DNA from: Paenibacillaceae bacterium
GTDB taxonomy: Bacteria > Bacillota > Bacilli > Paenibacillales > Paenibacillaceae
Reading direction: 5' to 3'
Assembly (NCBI GenBank): GCA_900766135.1
Contig: CAAFUF010000039.1
Span: forward strand, 1-64,000
DNA: 64,000 bases
Program-made: the position numbers and the translations under genes
Notes under the pieces: generated by a model
Databases searched by the model: none
Seen by the model: only the letters and a program-made list of their open reading frames with translations
What the model was told of the DNA's origin: nothing
Shown here: in pieces, positions 32,320 through 41,218 of the stretch
How positions within the stretch are numbered: position 1 is the first letter of the stretch
Layout: every line of letters begins with the position of its first letter

Positions 32320-32584
32320 ATGTTCTAATAGAGTCCGGCAATTTCTATCACATCGAGGGCAGCAGCCATTTGGAATTCACGGATATGGGCTCTTTATCGG
32401 CAACCGCCAGCTTCGCGAGCTTTTAGGACTAGGCGGGAAGATCGATACGGAAAAATGCCTTGAAATTACGAAATCCGTAACTTTGGCGTTTTTTGACCAG
32501 CATTTAAAGGATGAAACTGAAAATGCATTGGAATCCTTAACTTACAAGCATCCGCAATTAAAAAAGCTGCAACTGACCCATTAA
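32320..32584 (+). pseudogene. PAF-acetylhydrolase-like esterase, C-terminal remnant
   Basis: The frame NFYHIEGSSHLEFTDMGS (catalytic His in SSHLEF) is followed by a frameshift near 32425 and then LGLGGKIDTEKCLEIT and FFDQHLKDE up to the stop at 32584. This matches the end of bacterial alpha/beta hydrolases related to platelet-activating-factor acetylhydrolase. The nucleophile half is missing. Next to an IS remnant, so disrupted by insertion and deletion. Confidence 0.65.
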
Positions 32585-32640
32585 CGTACCAGAGGTCGCA
32601 TCGTCATTAATACATTCTCAGGTTAAATAAGCTAACGGGA

Positions 32641-32666
32641 AGTACAGTTTTAATTTAAACTGTACT
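32641..32666 (+). terminator. hairpin after the esterase remnant
   Basis: AGTACAGTTT / AAACTGTACT with a 6-base loop, followed by a short T-rich tail. Confidence 0.5.
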
Positions 32667-32742
32667 TTCAATTGCCCATAGTTGAGTGGGAAAGATTTCG
32701 GGTTTCCCAGCCTTACATAAGCCATTTCATTCGGATCATGAA

Positions 32743-32782
32743 ACAAAAAATAGCCAACTCAACGGAGTTGGTTATTTTTTGT
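32743..32782. terminator. strong bidirectional terminator
   Basis: Stem AATAGCCAACTC / GAGTTGGTTATT with an AACG loop, an A run before it and a T run after it, so it works in both directions. Confidence 0.85.
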
Positions 32783-32813
32783 TTCTGGCTTCGAAAATAG
32801 GAAGGGCGATGCA

Positions 32814-33143
32814 GATTCCATATTCGCCGGATTACGAGCTGCATTTTTATACGAAACTGAAAAATTTTGAACTGATCAACAAGGATTTGCAGTTTTTAAT
32901 TTTGCATCAATACAAAGATTACCTGCGTTATGAAATCCGCCACGAGGAAGAACGGTTGGAATATGCGAGCAAAGACGATCGGATTCCCGGCGGGGAGCAG
33001 AAATATATTCAGATCTTTTTCCGGCATCGGCTGGAAAAGCTTCGATTTGATGAAACGTGGGTAATGCAGTTAATCGAGAGCCATCGCGTGGATGGACAAG
33101 GGCCTGAGCGGGAGTGAAATTGAAAGGCTTTAGGATAGCAGAT
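32814..33143 (+). repeat. 330-bp direct repeat, right copy (padR pseudogene)
   Basis: A 5'-truncated copy of padR: coding residues from YSPDYELHFY to the natural stop at 33115-33117, then the same 26 bp downstream. The DNA-binding domain is absent, and the open frame only continues upstream by chance. Non-functional. Between 33144 and 33348 no gene is seen. Confidence 0.88.
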
Positions 33144-33348
33144 TATGAATAGGGTGGGGGGCGAGCTAAAAAGGCTTGGTCCCTTTGTTTGTTCCTCACG
33201 CGGTTTTTATTTTCAGGCTCTTCGGAAAAATGGGTTGAAAGTTATGGAAGGGGCAAGATCAACCCCACCTTTGATAAGCCGGGAATCCTTGAATAGATTA
33301 ACCGTTTAGGGGGAAATTAATCCAAATAACTGTTTAAGGTGATTTATC

Positions 33349-35022
33349 ATGTGGTCGACAATCGTAGCTTATCTCCCTGACTGGTCGACTTTCATGCTGG
33401 CCGGGGCTACCTTGCTGGTTCCTCTCCTCATTTTTGCGCTGCATCGCTGGTTTCGTTCGGTTGTCACGGATAAGCACGAGCGCTCAGGCGGAGGCGCAGC
33501 GACAAACCGTGTTTCTCTGGGAACCCGGAAGTACGCGGATTCGCAGCTATCCGGCGTATATGAAGCCGACCTTATGCATCTGAAAGAAACGATCGGCCAA
33601 AATGATGACGTTCATTTTCGGGAATACGAACTTGCCGGGTTCGGTGCGCGAGCGGTACTGGTCTTCGTTGACGGCATGCAAGAGGAGCAGTTGATTGATA
33701 CCCATGTCATGCAGGTTCTCATGTTTAAATCGGATAACGGTGCGCATCAAGGGATGAAGTTTCCTTCAGAGGAAGAGCTAGTCTCCTACTTCAAGCAACA
33801 TCTACTGCCGGTTACTGAACTAACGGAAGTCGTCGGTGAACGGGAACTTAAGGAGTCGATTCTTGCAGGATATACGGCTTTGATGGTTGAGGGAATGCCG
33901 TGTGCGTTGCTTGTGGGGAGCCCCCGCGGGAAGGCCAGGGCAATAGCGGAGCCGACTTCGGAAGCGCTGCTGCGGGGGCCAAGATTGGGATTTACCGAGG
34001 TTCTGAGCGATAATACGGCGATGCTTCGGCGACAGGGACGTACGGAACAAATGGAAATCAAAAAATACGTTGTCGGCAACGTTATCAAGAGGGATCTGGC
34101 GGTCGTCTACATGAAACACATCGTGAATCCGGAGTTGTTGCAGGAAGTGGAGCAGCGCGTCGCCAAGATCGATCTGGATTACATCGCCGAATCCGGTTAC
34201 GTCGAGCAACTGATCGAAGACGACATCCTAAGTCCTTTTCAACAAGCACAAAATACGGAACGTCCGGACCGGGTCATGAGCGCCTTAATGGAAGGGAGAG
34301 TCGCCTTGCTCCTGGATGGGACGCCATTTGCGCTCATTGTTCCGGTGACCTTCAGTATGCTGCTGCAGTCCCCGGAAGATTATTACGAACGATGGATGGC
34401 AGGGTCGCTTTTACGGATGCTGCGTTTTGTCGCCGCGTTTATGTCGCTCATGATCCCTTCGATGTATATATCATTCATTTCTTTTCATCCGGGATTGATT
34501 CCGACCGAATTAGCCATCACGATCATCGAGGCACGGCAACGGGTTCCCTTTCCGTCGTTGATCGAAGTATTGATCATGGAAATTTCAATCGAAATTTTGC
34601 GTGAAGCGGGGGTTCGGCTGCCCAGGCCGATCGGCTCCGCGATGGGCATCGTCGGCGGTTTGATTATCGGGGAGGCCGCCGTTCAGGCAGGGATCGTCAG
34701 TCCTTTTCTGGTCATCGTTGTTTCGGTAACCGCCATCGCTTCCTTTTCGATTCCCATGTACAGTGCGGGGATTACGCTGCGAATGCTGCGATTCGTAGGC
34801 ATGTTTTTTGCGGCTGCGTTGGGGATATTCGGTACGATCCTGTTTTTTCTGCTGATTTGCAGCCATCTGACCAAGCTGGAAAGCTTCGGGGTGCCCTATG
34901 TCACGCCCATCTCTCCGATTCGTATCCGGGACTGGAAGGACTTGTTTGTCCGTGCGCCCTTAACGTTAATGAAGCGCAGACCCGAGATGTTGAAGACGGT
35001 CCGCAAACAACGTAGAAACTAA
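33349..35022 (+). CDS. GerA-family spore germination receptor subunit A
   Basis: 557 residues. The N-terminal soluble domain (about 70-330) has the family's SGVYEADLMHLKETIGQNDDVHFREY start. The membrane domain follows, with PEDYYERWMAGSLLRMLRFVAAFMSLMIPSMYISFISFHPGLIPTELAITI and SAMGIVGGLIIGEAAVQAGIVSPFLVIVVSVTAIASFSIPMYS. GerA subunits sit in the spore inner membrane and help form a germinant-gated channel. Unusually, residues 13-33 form an extra hydrophobic helix before a Gly/Ser-rich linker. First gene of an A-B-C operon. Confidence 0.93.
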   Translation: MWSTIVAYLPDWSTFMLAGATLLVPLLIFALHRWFRSVVTDKHERSGGGAATNRVSLGTRKYADSQLSGVYEADLMHLKETIGQNDDVHFREYELAGFGARAVLVFVDGMQEEQLIDTHVMQVLMFKSDNGAHQGMKFPSEEELVSYFKQHLLPVTELTEVVGERELKESILAGYTALMVEGMPCALLVGSPRGKARAIAEPTSEALLRGPRLGFTEVLSDNTAMLRRQGRTEQMEIKKYVVGNVIKRDLAVVYMKHIVNPELLQEVEQRVAKIDLDYIAESGYVEQLIEDDILSPFQQAQNTERPDRVMSALMEGRVALLLDGTPFALIVPVTFSMLLQSPEDYYERWMAGSLLRMLRFVAAFMSLMIPSMYISFISFHPGLIPTELAITIIEARQRVPFPSLIEVLIMEISIEILREAGVRLPRPIGSAMGIVGGLIIGEAAVQAGIVSPFLVIVVSVTAIASFSIPMYSAGITLRMLRFVGMFFAAALGIFGTILFFLLICSHLTKLESFGVPYVTPISPIRIRDWKDLFVRAPLTLMKRRPEMLKTVRKQRRN

Positions 35023-35046
35023 TCCGGAAAGCCAGGAGGGGCTCAT

Positions 35047-36150
35047 TTGTTTACTCGCACCAACGATAAAATCACCTCATCGCAAGCGGTCATCTTTATG
35101 ACCAACAGCGTCCTGGGAGCAGGCATTCTAACATTACCCCGGGACGTTACCGAAAAAATGCATACCCCGGATTCCTGGCTGTCCGTATTGCTGGGAGGCT
35201 CCGTAGTTATGCTCGCGGTGCTGCTTATGGTTAAATTAAGCCAGCAATTTCCGGGGAACACGATTTTCGAGTTCTCCCAAAAAATTGCCGGGAAGGTGAC
35301 GGGCAGCATGATGTCCCTGCTGATGATCGTTTATTTTCTGGTGTTGGCCGGATTTGAGATTCGCGCTTTGGCGGAGGTAAATATCTTTTTTTTGCTGGAG
35401 GGTACCCCCATATGGGCGGTCATTATTCCGTTTATCTGGACGGCAGCCTATTTGACGTCCGGAGGAATCAACAGCATTGCCCGGTTGTTTCAAATTATTT
35501 TTCCCGTGAGTATCCTGATTTTGCTGCTCAGCCTATTTTTCAGCATGAGGTTGTTTGATATCAATCATTTGCGCCCATTTCTCGGCGAAGGCTTGCCGCC
35601 GGTGTTTAATGGCTTGAAGTCGACATTGCTCATTTTTACAGGCAGTGAAGTCGTTCTGTATTTGGTTGGCCATATGCAGCACCCCGAGAAAGCGGTTAAG
35701 GCGATATGGGGCGGCTTGAGCATTCCATTCGTGCTTTATTTTTGCACCACCGTGATCGTCGTGGGCAGCATGTCGGTTGACGCCGTTCTAAGAAGCACCT
35801 GGCCAACGCTTGATCTTTTGCGAAGCTTTGAAGTCACCGGTTTGTTTTTTGAACGGTTTGAATTTCCGTTTTTGGTTATCTGGTTGATGCAGATGTTTTG
35901 CAACTTCACCATCTTTTTCTTTACTACGGTCTTGGGCGTTTCGAAAGTCATGCGCATCAAATTCCCTACCGCGCTTTTTGCGCTGATGCCGGTGGTTTTT
36001 ATCGTCGCCATGATCCCCAAAAATATGAACGACTTATTTATGCTTGGCAGCACGGTCGGAAACACCGGCGTCATGATTTTTGCTTTGGTGACGGTGCCGT
36101 TATCCGTCATCTACCTTATTCGGAGGAAGGGACTTAAACCGCATGCGTAG
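35047..36150 (+). CDS. GerB-family spore germination permease
   Basis: 367 residues, ten hydrophobic segments of the amino acid-polyamine-organocation fold (spore_permease). Key segments: KITSSQAVIFMTNSVLGAGILTLPRDV at the start, SSGGINSIARLFQIIFP-like TSGGINSIARLFQIIFP, and FTGSEVVLYLVGHMQHPEKAVKA. It is the likely germinant-binding subunit of the receptor. TTG start with AGGAGG 6 bases upstream. It overlaps the next gene by 8 bp. Confidence 0.93.
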   Translation: MFTRTNDKITSSQAVIFMTNSVLGAGILTLPRDVTEKMHTPDSWLSVLLGGSVVMLAVLLMVKLSQQFPGNTIFEFSQKIAGKVTGSMMSLLMIVYFLVLAGFEIRALAEVNIFFLLEGTPIWAVIIPFIWTAAYLTSGGINSIARLFQIIFPVSILILLLSLFFSMRLFDINHLRPFLGEGLPPVFNGLKSTLLIFTGSEVVLYLVGHMQHPEKAVKAIWGGLSIPFVLYFCTTVIVVGSMSVDAVLRSTWPTLDLLRSFEVTGLFFERFEFPFLVIWLMQMFCNFTIFFFTTVLGVSKVMRIKFPTALFALMPVVFIVAMIPKNMNDLFMLGSTVGNTGVMIFALVTVPLSVIYLIRRKGLKPHA

Positions 36151-37336
36151 TCGCCGTATTTTGTCGCTGTTCCTTATCGCCGGCCTGCTTACGGTGCAAA
36201 CAGGCTGTTGGAGCAGCAAAGAAATCGAAGATTTAAGCATGTATATCGGATTGGCAATGGATACGGGAGAACCGACGGCCGTTGAACGGGAGCTGGAGAA
36301 ACAAGGAGGGGACTATCCCAAACGAAATCTGATTACGGCTACCATCCAGATCGTCCCGACGAGAAAAGCTGGAAACAACAACCAGCAATCGGACAAAGGA
36401 AATACGAGCGAATATCTGAATACGTCGGAAACCGGGGATTCTCTGCTTGAAATCATGCGGCAGTATTCGCTTCGCCGGGAGCGGGCGGTCATCGGCCACC
36501 ATTTGAAGGTGATCGTTGTATCTACGGACCTGGCTCGAAAGCAAAGTATCGACAAACTAATGGATTTCGTGCTTCGCGATAACGATATACGTCCCAGCTG
36601 TATCGTGCTCCTGAGCAAAGGGTTGGCGAGGAAAACGCTGGAAATGGGGCATCCGGGAGAAATCCCCACCTTCAATCTAAGGGACATGCTGCGAGAACGC
36701 TTTAGAACCAGCAAAATCATGAAAGAGGTGAATCTGACCGAGCTGGATGAGAGGTTGGGCTCCAAGCAGAGCTTTCTCCTGCAGGAGGTGTCCGCATTCG
36801 GCGAGGAAACGAAGTTCACGGGAGCTGGGATTATCAAGGGAGAAACCGGCAAATGGATCGGCACATTGGGTCAAACGGACGTGGAAAGCGTTGCCTGGAT
36901 TCATGGCGATGTCGAAGGCGGGGCAATTAAAAGCTATGATTGGCGAAATGAACCGATCACTTACGAGATTGAAGACGCGAAGAGCCAAATCACCCCCCGG
37001 ATCGAGGAAGGACAGCTTTCGTTTCATGTCAAGATCGAATCGGAAGGGCGGTTAATCGAAAACTGGGATCTGGAGGAAGACCCCTCCAAAACCGAATTTC
37101 TGGAGAAAGCAACGAAAATCTTCGAAAAAAGGCTGAACCAAATGCTCGAGACGGCGATGCATAAAATGCAGTCGGAATATAAAACCGATGTGGCCGGGTT
37201 CGGCAATCGCTTGAGGATTACGCACCCCAAATACTGGAAGGAAGTTGAAGACCATTGGGACGACGTTTTCAGCCTTACGCCGGTGACCTTTGACATCAAG
37301 CTTTCGATTACGGATTACGGTTCGTCCAAGAAATGA
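36143..37336 (+). CDS. Ger(x)C family spore germination lipoprotein
   Basis: 397 residues. Signal peptide with lipobox VQTGC (Cys22) followed by WSSKEIEDLSMYIGLAMD, the standard Ger(x)C start. Also seen are HLKVIVVSTDLARK, LDFVLRDNDIRPS-like DFVLRDNDIRPSC, and the C-terminal GerAC domain ending FDIKLSITDYGS. Attached to the outer face of the spore inner membrane and needed for receptor function. It overlaps gerB, so the three subunits are translationally coupled. A strong terminator follows. Confidence 0.93.
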   Translation: MRSRRILSLFLIAGLLTVQTGCWSSKEIEDLSMYIGLAMDTGEPTAVERELEKQGGDYPKRNLITATIQIVPTRKAGNNNQQSDKGNTSEYLNTSETGDSLLEIMRQYSLRRERAVIGHHLKVIVVSTDLARKQSIDKLMDFVLRDNDIRPSCIVLLSKGLARKTLEMGHPGEIPTFNLRDMLRERFRTSKIMKEVNLTELDERLGSKQSFLLQEVSAFGEETKFTGAGIIKGETGKWIGTLGQTDVESVAWIHGDVEGGAIKSYDWRNEPITYEIEDAKSQITPRIEEGQLSFHVKIESEGRLIENWDLEEDPSKTEFLEKATKIFEKRLNQMLETAMHKMQSEYKTDVAGFGNRLRITHPKYWKEVEDHWDDVFSLTPVTFDIKLSITDYGSSKK

Positions 37337-37359
37337 ACCAAGTCTTCGGTACTAAAAGT

Positions 37360-37406
37360 AAGGCCAAAGGATCGAGTCGATACCCTACCGATCCTTTGGC
37401 CTTTTT
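37360..37406 (+). terminator. terminator of the ger operon
   Basis: 15-bp perfect stem AAGGCCAAAGGATCG / CGATCCTTTGGCCTT plus T run. It also serves the convergent gene at 37425. Confidence 0.92.
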
Positions 37407-37424
37407 ACGCGTCAACAATAGGCG

Positions 37425-39548
37425 TTATTCCAGCAGTTCATCGCTATCTTCCGCCGCATGCGGCTTCACGGACAAGCCACCCGCTTCGCGGATCAGCTCG
37501 AAATAGTGGTCGCCCCGGACCACTTCGAATTCCGGTCCAAGCGCTTCGCTCATGGCGGCGACATCCGAAGGCGTCAGGCTCCACGCCAGCAGCCCCAGGG
37601 AGACGAACAGCGGGGATTCCCCGTCCCAATTCGCTTTGGCTTCTTCCAGGATGCGGAGGCCGTCCTGAACGGTACTGATGCCTTGAATGGTCGACACCGG
37701 AAGAGTATCATTTACGATCTCCACCCCGTGGCGATCTTCCCAGCTCAGGAACAGGCCGGGCGCTTTGTAATAACGTTCATAGGCCTTCGCATAGGTTGAG
37801 CCGAGAGGCACGTTGTTGCCGTCGATTCGGTTCAGTACATAAGTGAGGTTCATGCCGGACTTTTGCAAGTATTTATAAGACTTCTTCAGGTAGTCAGCAA
37901 AAGTATCTTCCGGCCAGGCTGCCGGATAGAAATAGCCGGCCCCGGACGGTCCCGCGAGGATCAGATCGTTAGGAGTGGCCGTCTGCCGGAAATAGTTCAG
38001 CATGGCCGGTGCGGCATCGTACAGCAGCGGGCTGGATGTCCAATTGACCGGCACTTGACCGCGGGCGGGATCATCCCACAGAATCCGCATGCGATGCTGA
38101 TTGTATTGGAAATTGTCGCCTTCGCTGAACGTATACGTAACGTAGATCTTATTCTCCAACGGCGGCGTAGGCGGTGCTTGAGTCTTGACCTGCTTCGCCT
38201 GGGTGCCGGAGAAGACGGTCAGGTTGCTGAACCAGTCGGCGGCCAAGACGTAAACGCCATAGTTGGAAGTCACTTCCACGGAGCTGAATTCGCCGGCCAC
38301 GTCATTGCTGAACCAGCCGAGATAAGGCGTACCCGATTCGACGTCCGCTAAGATTTTCTCGAACAGGGCTCTTTGCTCCGGATCATTGACTTCCAGCCAG
38401 AACACCATCGCTTTGTTGGCGACGGCATAATCGCGCAGATAACCGTACGGTTCCTTCTGCTCGGAGGAAGGCGGCTGAATGCTTCCGGCGGAAACCTTGT
38501 ACTGGTTCCACATCACGACGGAGGCGGTTAGTTCTTGCGTACCCGCAGGAGGAGCAAAGCGGTAAACGAAGTATCGTCCGTTATCGGCAAAACGATGTCC
38601 GCCGTCTCCGGCAGAAATCTGGGAATCCTGGCGGTCGTAAAGGAAGGGTTCCTCTTCCGGCGTACCGGGAATGAACTGCGCGATCGTTTGGCCGTCGGCC
38701 TTGATCACCACTTCATGCACGGCGGAGCCCCAGCCGTCTTGCGTAAAAGCATCGTCGAAACGCAAATAGACGGCGTCCCCGCCCATAAACGGGGTGAGAT
38801 CCAGATCGTAGGTGCCTTTGTTGCCGGCATCGCGAATCTGTTCGGTCTCCTCCGCAATCACTTCAAATGACTCGGGAAGTCCGGGAGGGAGTTTGACGGC
38901 GGTGTCAGGGCTAAGCCCGATCAGCATGCGGTGCGTCGTTTGTTTCCACAGGTGCTCGTATTGCCAGGTGTAGGCGTCCATCCGGTCCTGGAACCGGCCG
39001 CGCAGATCGTCAAGCACCTTCAGGCGGTAAGGGGAAGCCTCGAGTTGCCGGGCGATTTCAGGGCTAGCTACGATTGCGTTTTTAAGTCCAGCCAAGGTGG
39101 TTGCGACGTTAATCGAATCCGGGACTTCCGGATCGTAGATGATGATGCCTTTCACTTCGTTTTTGTATTTCTTCACAAGATCCCAGGCCTCGTCGTGCAG
39201 CTTATAAGGAACCTTGAGGTCGTTCAGCCAAGTCAGCTTGCCCTCTTCTTCATTCTCCAGCAAGTAGATGCGGGGTTCCGAACGGTTGATGACGCCTTGG
39301 AGTGTTGCCAACATCAGCCGAACGTCGCCTGGCGATTTCACCACGTCGGCCACATCAAGCTGTTTTACCTTTCCGAAGTTTGGAAGCGCTTGCGATTTAG
39401 GCCAACTGATCGTATTCTTGGACGCTGCTTCCGTTGAGGATTGTTCCATTGAGGATTGTTCCATTGCAGAGGTGGTGCCAAAGGATAAGGACAATGTGCA
39501 GAATAAAACGAAACAAGTCATCGTTATTTTGCGAAACAATGCGTTCAC
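37425..39548 (-). CDS. secreted GxGYxYP-domain protein (putative glycan-active)
   Basis: 707 residues with an N-terminal signal peptide (residues 1-28), then a short tandem MEQSS repeat. The family name motif is present as GPSGAGYFYPAAWP (about residues 533-546). A jelly-roll-like insertion (about residues 240-350, including RFDDAFTQDGWGSAVHEVVIKADGQTIA) may bind carbohydrate. GxGYxYP proteins are found in polysaccharide-utilisation loci and are suspected glycoside hydrolases, but the activity is not settled. It is divergent from a GntR/LacI-type regulator, and the shared region carries motifs also found at the ABC operon, so it is inferred to belong to the mannoside system and to act outside the cell. 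Confidence 0.85.
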   Translation of the reverse strand: MNALFRKITMTCFVLFCTLSLSFGTTSAMEQSSMEQSSTEAASKNTISWPKSQALPNFGKVKQLDVADVVKSPGDVRLMLATLQGVINRSEPRIYLLENEEEGKLTWLNDLKVPYKLHDEAWDLVKKYKNEVKGIIIYDPEVPDSINVATTLAGLKNAIVASPEIARQLEASPYRLKVLDDLRGRFQDRMDAYTWQYEHLWKQTTHRMLIGLSPDTAVKLPPGLPESFEVIAEETEQIRDAGNKGTYDLDLTPFMGGDAVYLRFDDAFTQDGWGSAVHEVVIKADGQTIAQFIPGTPEEEPFLYDRQDSQISAGDGGHRFADNGRYFVYRFAPPAGTQELTASVVMWNQYKVSAGSIQPPSSEQKEPYGYLRDYAVANKAMVFWLEVNDPEQRALFEKILADVESGTPYLGWFSNDVAGEFSSVEVTSNYGVYVLAADWFSNLTVFSGTQAKQVKTQAPPTPPLENKIYVTYTFSEGDNFQYNQHRMRILWDDPARGQVPVNWTSSPLLYDAAPAMLNYFRQTATPNDLILAGPSGAGYFYPAAWPEDTFADYLKKSYKYLQKSGMNLTYVLNRIDGNNVPLGSTYAKAYERYYKAPGLFLSWEDRHGVEIVNDTLPVSTIQGISTVQDGLRILEEAKANWDGESPLFVSLGLLAWSLTPSDVAAMSEALGPEFEVVRGDHYFELIREAGGLSVKPHAAEDSDELLE

Positions 39549-39674
39549 CTCGTATCCTCATAATGCAGGGCCATCGTTCGTTCAGGTTTTCATTTGAAAG
39601 CCGGATGCACGAATTCCCTCCTTTATTGGCCGATTGTGTAATAGCAAAACGATAGCACCTGTATAATATGTTTA

Positions 39675-39686
39675 ATATATCCAATA
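39675..39686 (+). promoter_or_regulatory. shared motif ATATATCCAATA, copy 1
   Basis: In the divergent region between the GxGYxYP gene and the regulator, next to a minus-strand TTGACA. An identical 12-mer occurs upstream of the ABC operon at 41099-41110. Confidence 0.55.
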
Positions 39687-39733
39687 ATGATTGTCAAGCA
39701 AGAATGCAAGATGAAATGGATTGACGAAATGCT

Positions 39734-39749
39734 ATAAATGATATAGTGT
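39734..39749 (+). promoter_or_regulatory. operator-like motif upstream of the GntR/LacI regulator
   Basis: ATAAATGATATAGTGT, 37 bp before the regulator start. It differs by one base from the sequence between the -35 and -10 boxes of the ABC operon promoter (41118-41133), and the ATAAATGATATA part recurs at 41092-41103. Confidence 0.6.
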
Positions 39750-39785
39750 GAATATATGGGAGAGTCAAAAGATAGGAGAAGTCTT

Positions 39786-41024
39786 ATGCAAAACGAACGT
39801 AAACCGTTATATATGCAGATTCAACAGCACTTCAAGGATATGATCCTGCAGGGCAGGCTGCGGGAGAACGATAAGATCCCTTCGGAAAAAGAATTGATGG
39901 AACAGTTCGACGTTAGCCGGATTACGGTAGCCAATGCGCTGATGCAACTGGCGAAGGACGGCTGGATCTACCGGATCCCCGGGAGGGGCAGCTTCGTCAG
40001 CGAAGGGATCGGCGAGCTGCTGCATCGCCATCAAGGTTCGCCGTCGCTGGACGCAGCGTCCAGAACGGCGCTTGACGGAAATGCGGGGGCATTGGCGCAC
40101 AACGCGGGTGCTGCCGATCCTTTGCTGGGAGGCGGCGAAGCTGCACTCCAGGCTTCGGGTCGTACTACGATCGGGCTGGTTATGCCGATGCTGGTCGACT
40201 ATTTTGCCATCCGGCTGCTTCAAGGCATCAATAACATTATCGCCGACAGCTCATACAGCCTGCAGATCGTGTTGACGTACAATTCCATTGATCGGGAGAA
40301 GGAAGCGATCAAGGACTTGATCCGCAAAGGGGCGGCCGGGTTGATTATTTTCCCCTGCGATGCGGAAACGTACAACGAGGAAATCCTGTCCCTCAAGATG
40401 CGCGGGTACCCGTTTGTCCTGATCGACCGGTATTTGCCCGGAGTAGCTACGAACGTATCGCGCAGCGACGGCTTGATCGGCGGACAACTCGCCGTCGATT
40501 ATTTGTGGAGCCTGGGGCATCGGGAGATCGCGATCTGCTCCGATTCGCCGCTGCCCACGATCACGGTGGAGGAACGGATCAACGGATACATGGAGGCGCT
40601 CAAGCAGAAGGAAGCGATGATTAATCCGGCGCTGATCTTAACCGACTTCAATGTGGACTACCGCGAAATCGACAAGAAACACCCGTTGTACCGGTTCATC
40701 AAGAATCAGATTGCCACCGCTTATATTACCTTAAACGGGCGCCTTGGCTTGCACATCTACTCGATTTGCAAGGAGTTAGGACTGAAGGTGCCGGAGGACG
40801 TCTCGATCCTCACGTTCGACGATCCTTCTCCGGGGCTGCATGAGTGGGGATACTTCTCGCATATCTCCCAATCGGAGGTCGAAATGGGGGAAGCGGCCGC
40901 CCGCATCCTGCTGGACATCTTTCAAAAGCCCGACGCCAAGGAACCGGGATACACCAAAGTAATCCTCGAGCCGAAGTTGATCGAAAGCCAATCGACCGGA
41001 CCGCTCCGGAAACGGACTACGTAA
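39786..41024 (+). CDS. GntR-type regulator with LacI-like sugar-binding domain (AraR-like architecture)
   Basis: 412 residues from ATG 39786, with AGGAG upstream. The N-terminal GntR winged helix (PLYMQIQQHFKDMILQGRLRENDKIPSEKELMEQFDVSRITVANALMQLAKDG) is followed by a variable linker (about 75-120) and a LacI/periplasmic-binding-type effector domain (IGLVMPMLVDYFAIRLLQGI, FVLIDRYLPG, QLAVDYLWSLGHREIAICSD, SILTFDDP). Such chimeras, like AraR, release DNA when a sugar binds. Divergent from the GxGYxYP gene and upstream of the ABC-GH38 operon. Shared motifs in both control regions support a dual role. Confidence 0.9.
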   Translation: MQNERKPLYMQIQQHFKDMILQGRLRENDKIPSEKELMEQFDVSRITVANALMQLAKDGWIYRIPGRGSFVSEGIGELLHRHQGSPSLDAASRTALDGNAGALAHNAGAADPLLGGGEAALQASGRTTIGLVMPMLVDYFAIRLLQGINNIIADSSYSLQIVLTYNSIDREKEAIKDLIRKGAAGLIIFPCDAETYNEEILSLKMRGYPFVLIDRYLPGVATNVSRSDGLIGGQLAVDYLWSLGHREIAICSDSPLPTITVEERINGYMEALKQKEAMINPALILTDFNVDYREIDKKHPLYRFIKNQIATAYITLNGRLGLHIYSICKELGLKVPEDVSILTFDDPSPGLHEWGYFSHISQSEVEMGEAAARILLDIFQKPDAKEPGYTKVILEPKLIESQSTGPLRKRTT

Positions 41025-41042
41025 ATATTCAACGATCGACAG

Positions 41043-41077
41043 GACATCTGCTTGCTTGCAAGCGGGTGTCTTTTTTT
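41043..41077 (+). terminator. terminator after the regulator gene
   Basis: Stem GACATCTGCTTGC / GCAAGCGGGTGTC with a TT loop, then seven T. It separates the regulator from the ABC operon. Confidence 0.9.
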
Positions 41078-41091
41078 GCGATAAATTAGCG

Positions 41092-41110
41092 ATAAATGAT
41101 ATATCCAATA
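41092..41110 (+). promoter_or_regulatory. motif cluster upstream of the ABC operon promoter
   Basis: ATAAATGATATA (41092-41103) runs into ATATATCCAATA (41099-41110). Both match motifs in the divergent region 39675-39749. Confidence 0.55.
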
Positions 41111-41112
41111 TC

Positions 41113-41141
41113 TTGACATAAATGACATAGTGTAATATAGT
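41113..41141 (+). promoter_or_regulatory. promoter of the sugar ABC / GH38 operon with internal operator
   Basis: TTGACA (41113-41118) and TATAGT (41136-41141), 17-bp spacer. The motif ATAAATGACATAGTGT fills the spacer, an ideal place for a repressor. Confidence 0.75.
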
Positions 41142-41218
41142 TAATAATACAAATAGATTAGCAACTAACAACCAATGCTTGATCAGTGCACTTCACAGTA
41201 AGGAGGGTTGCTTGGACG

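Noticed and set aside
37458..39437. Plus-strand frames of 110-170 codons opposite the GxGYxYP gene
   Set aside because: Antisense shadows with no start signals.
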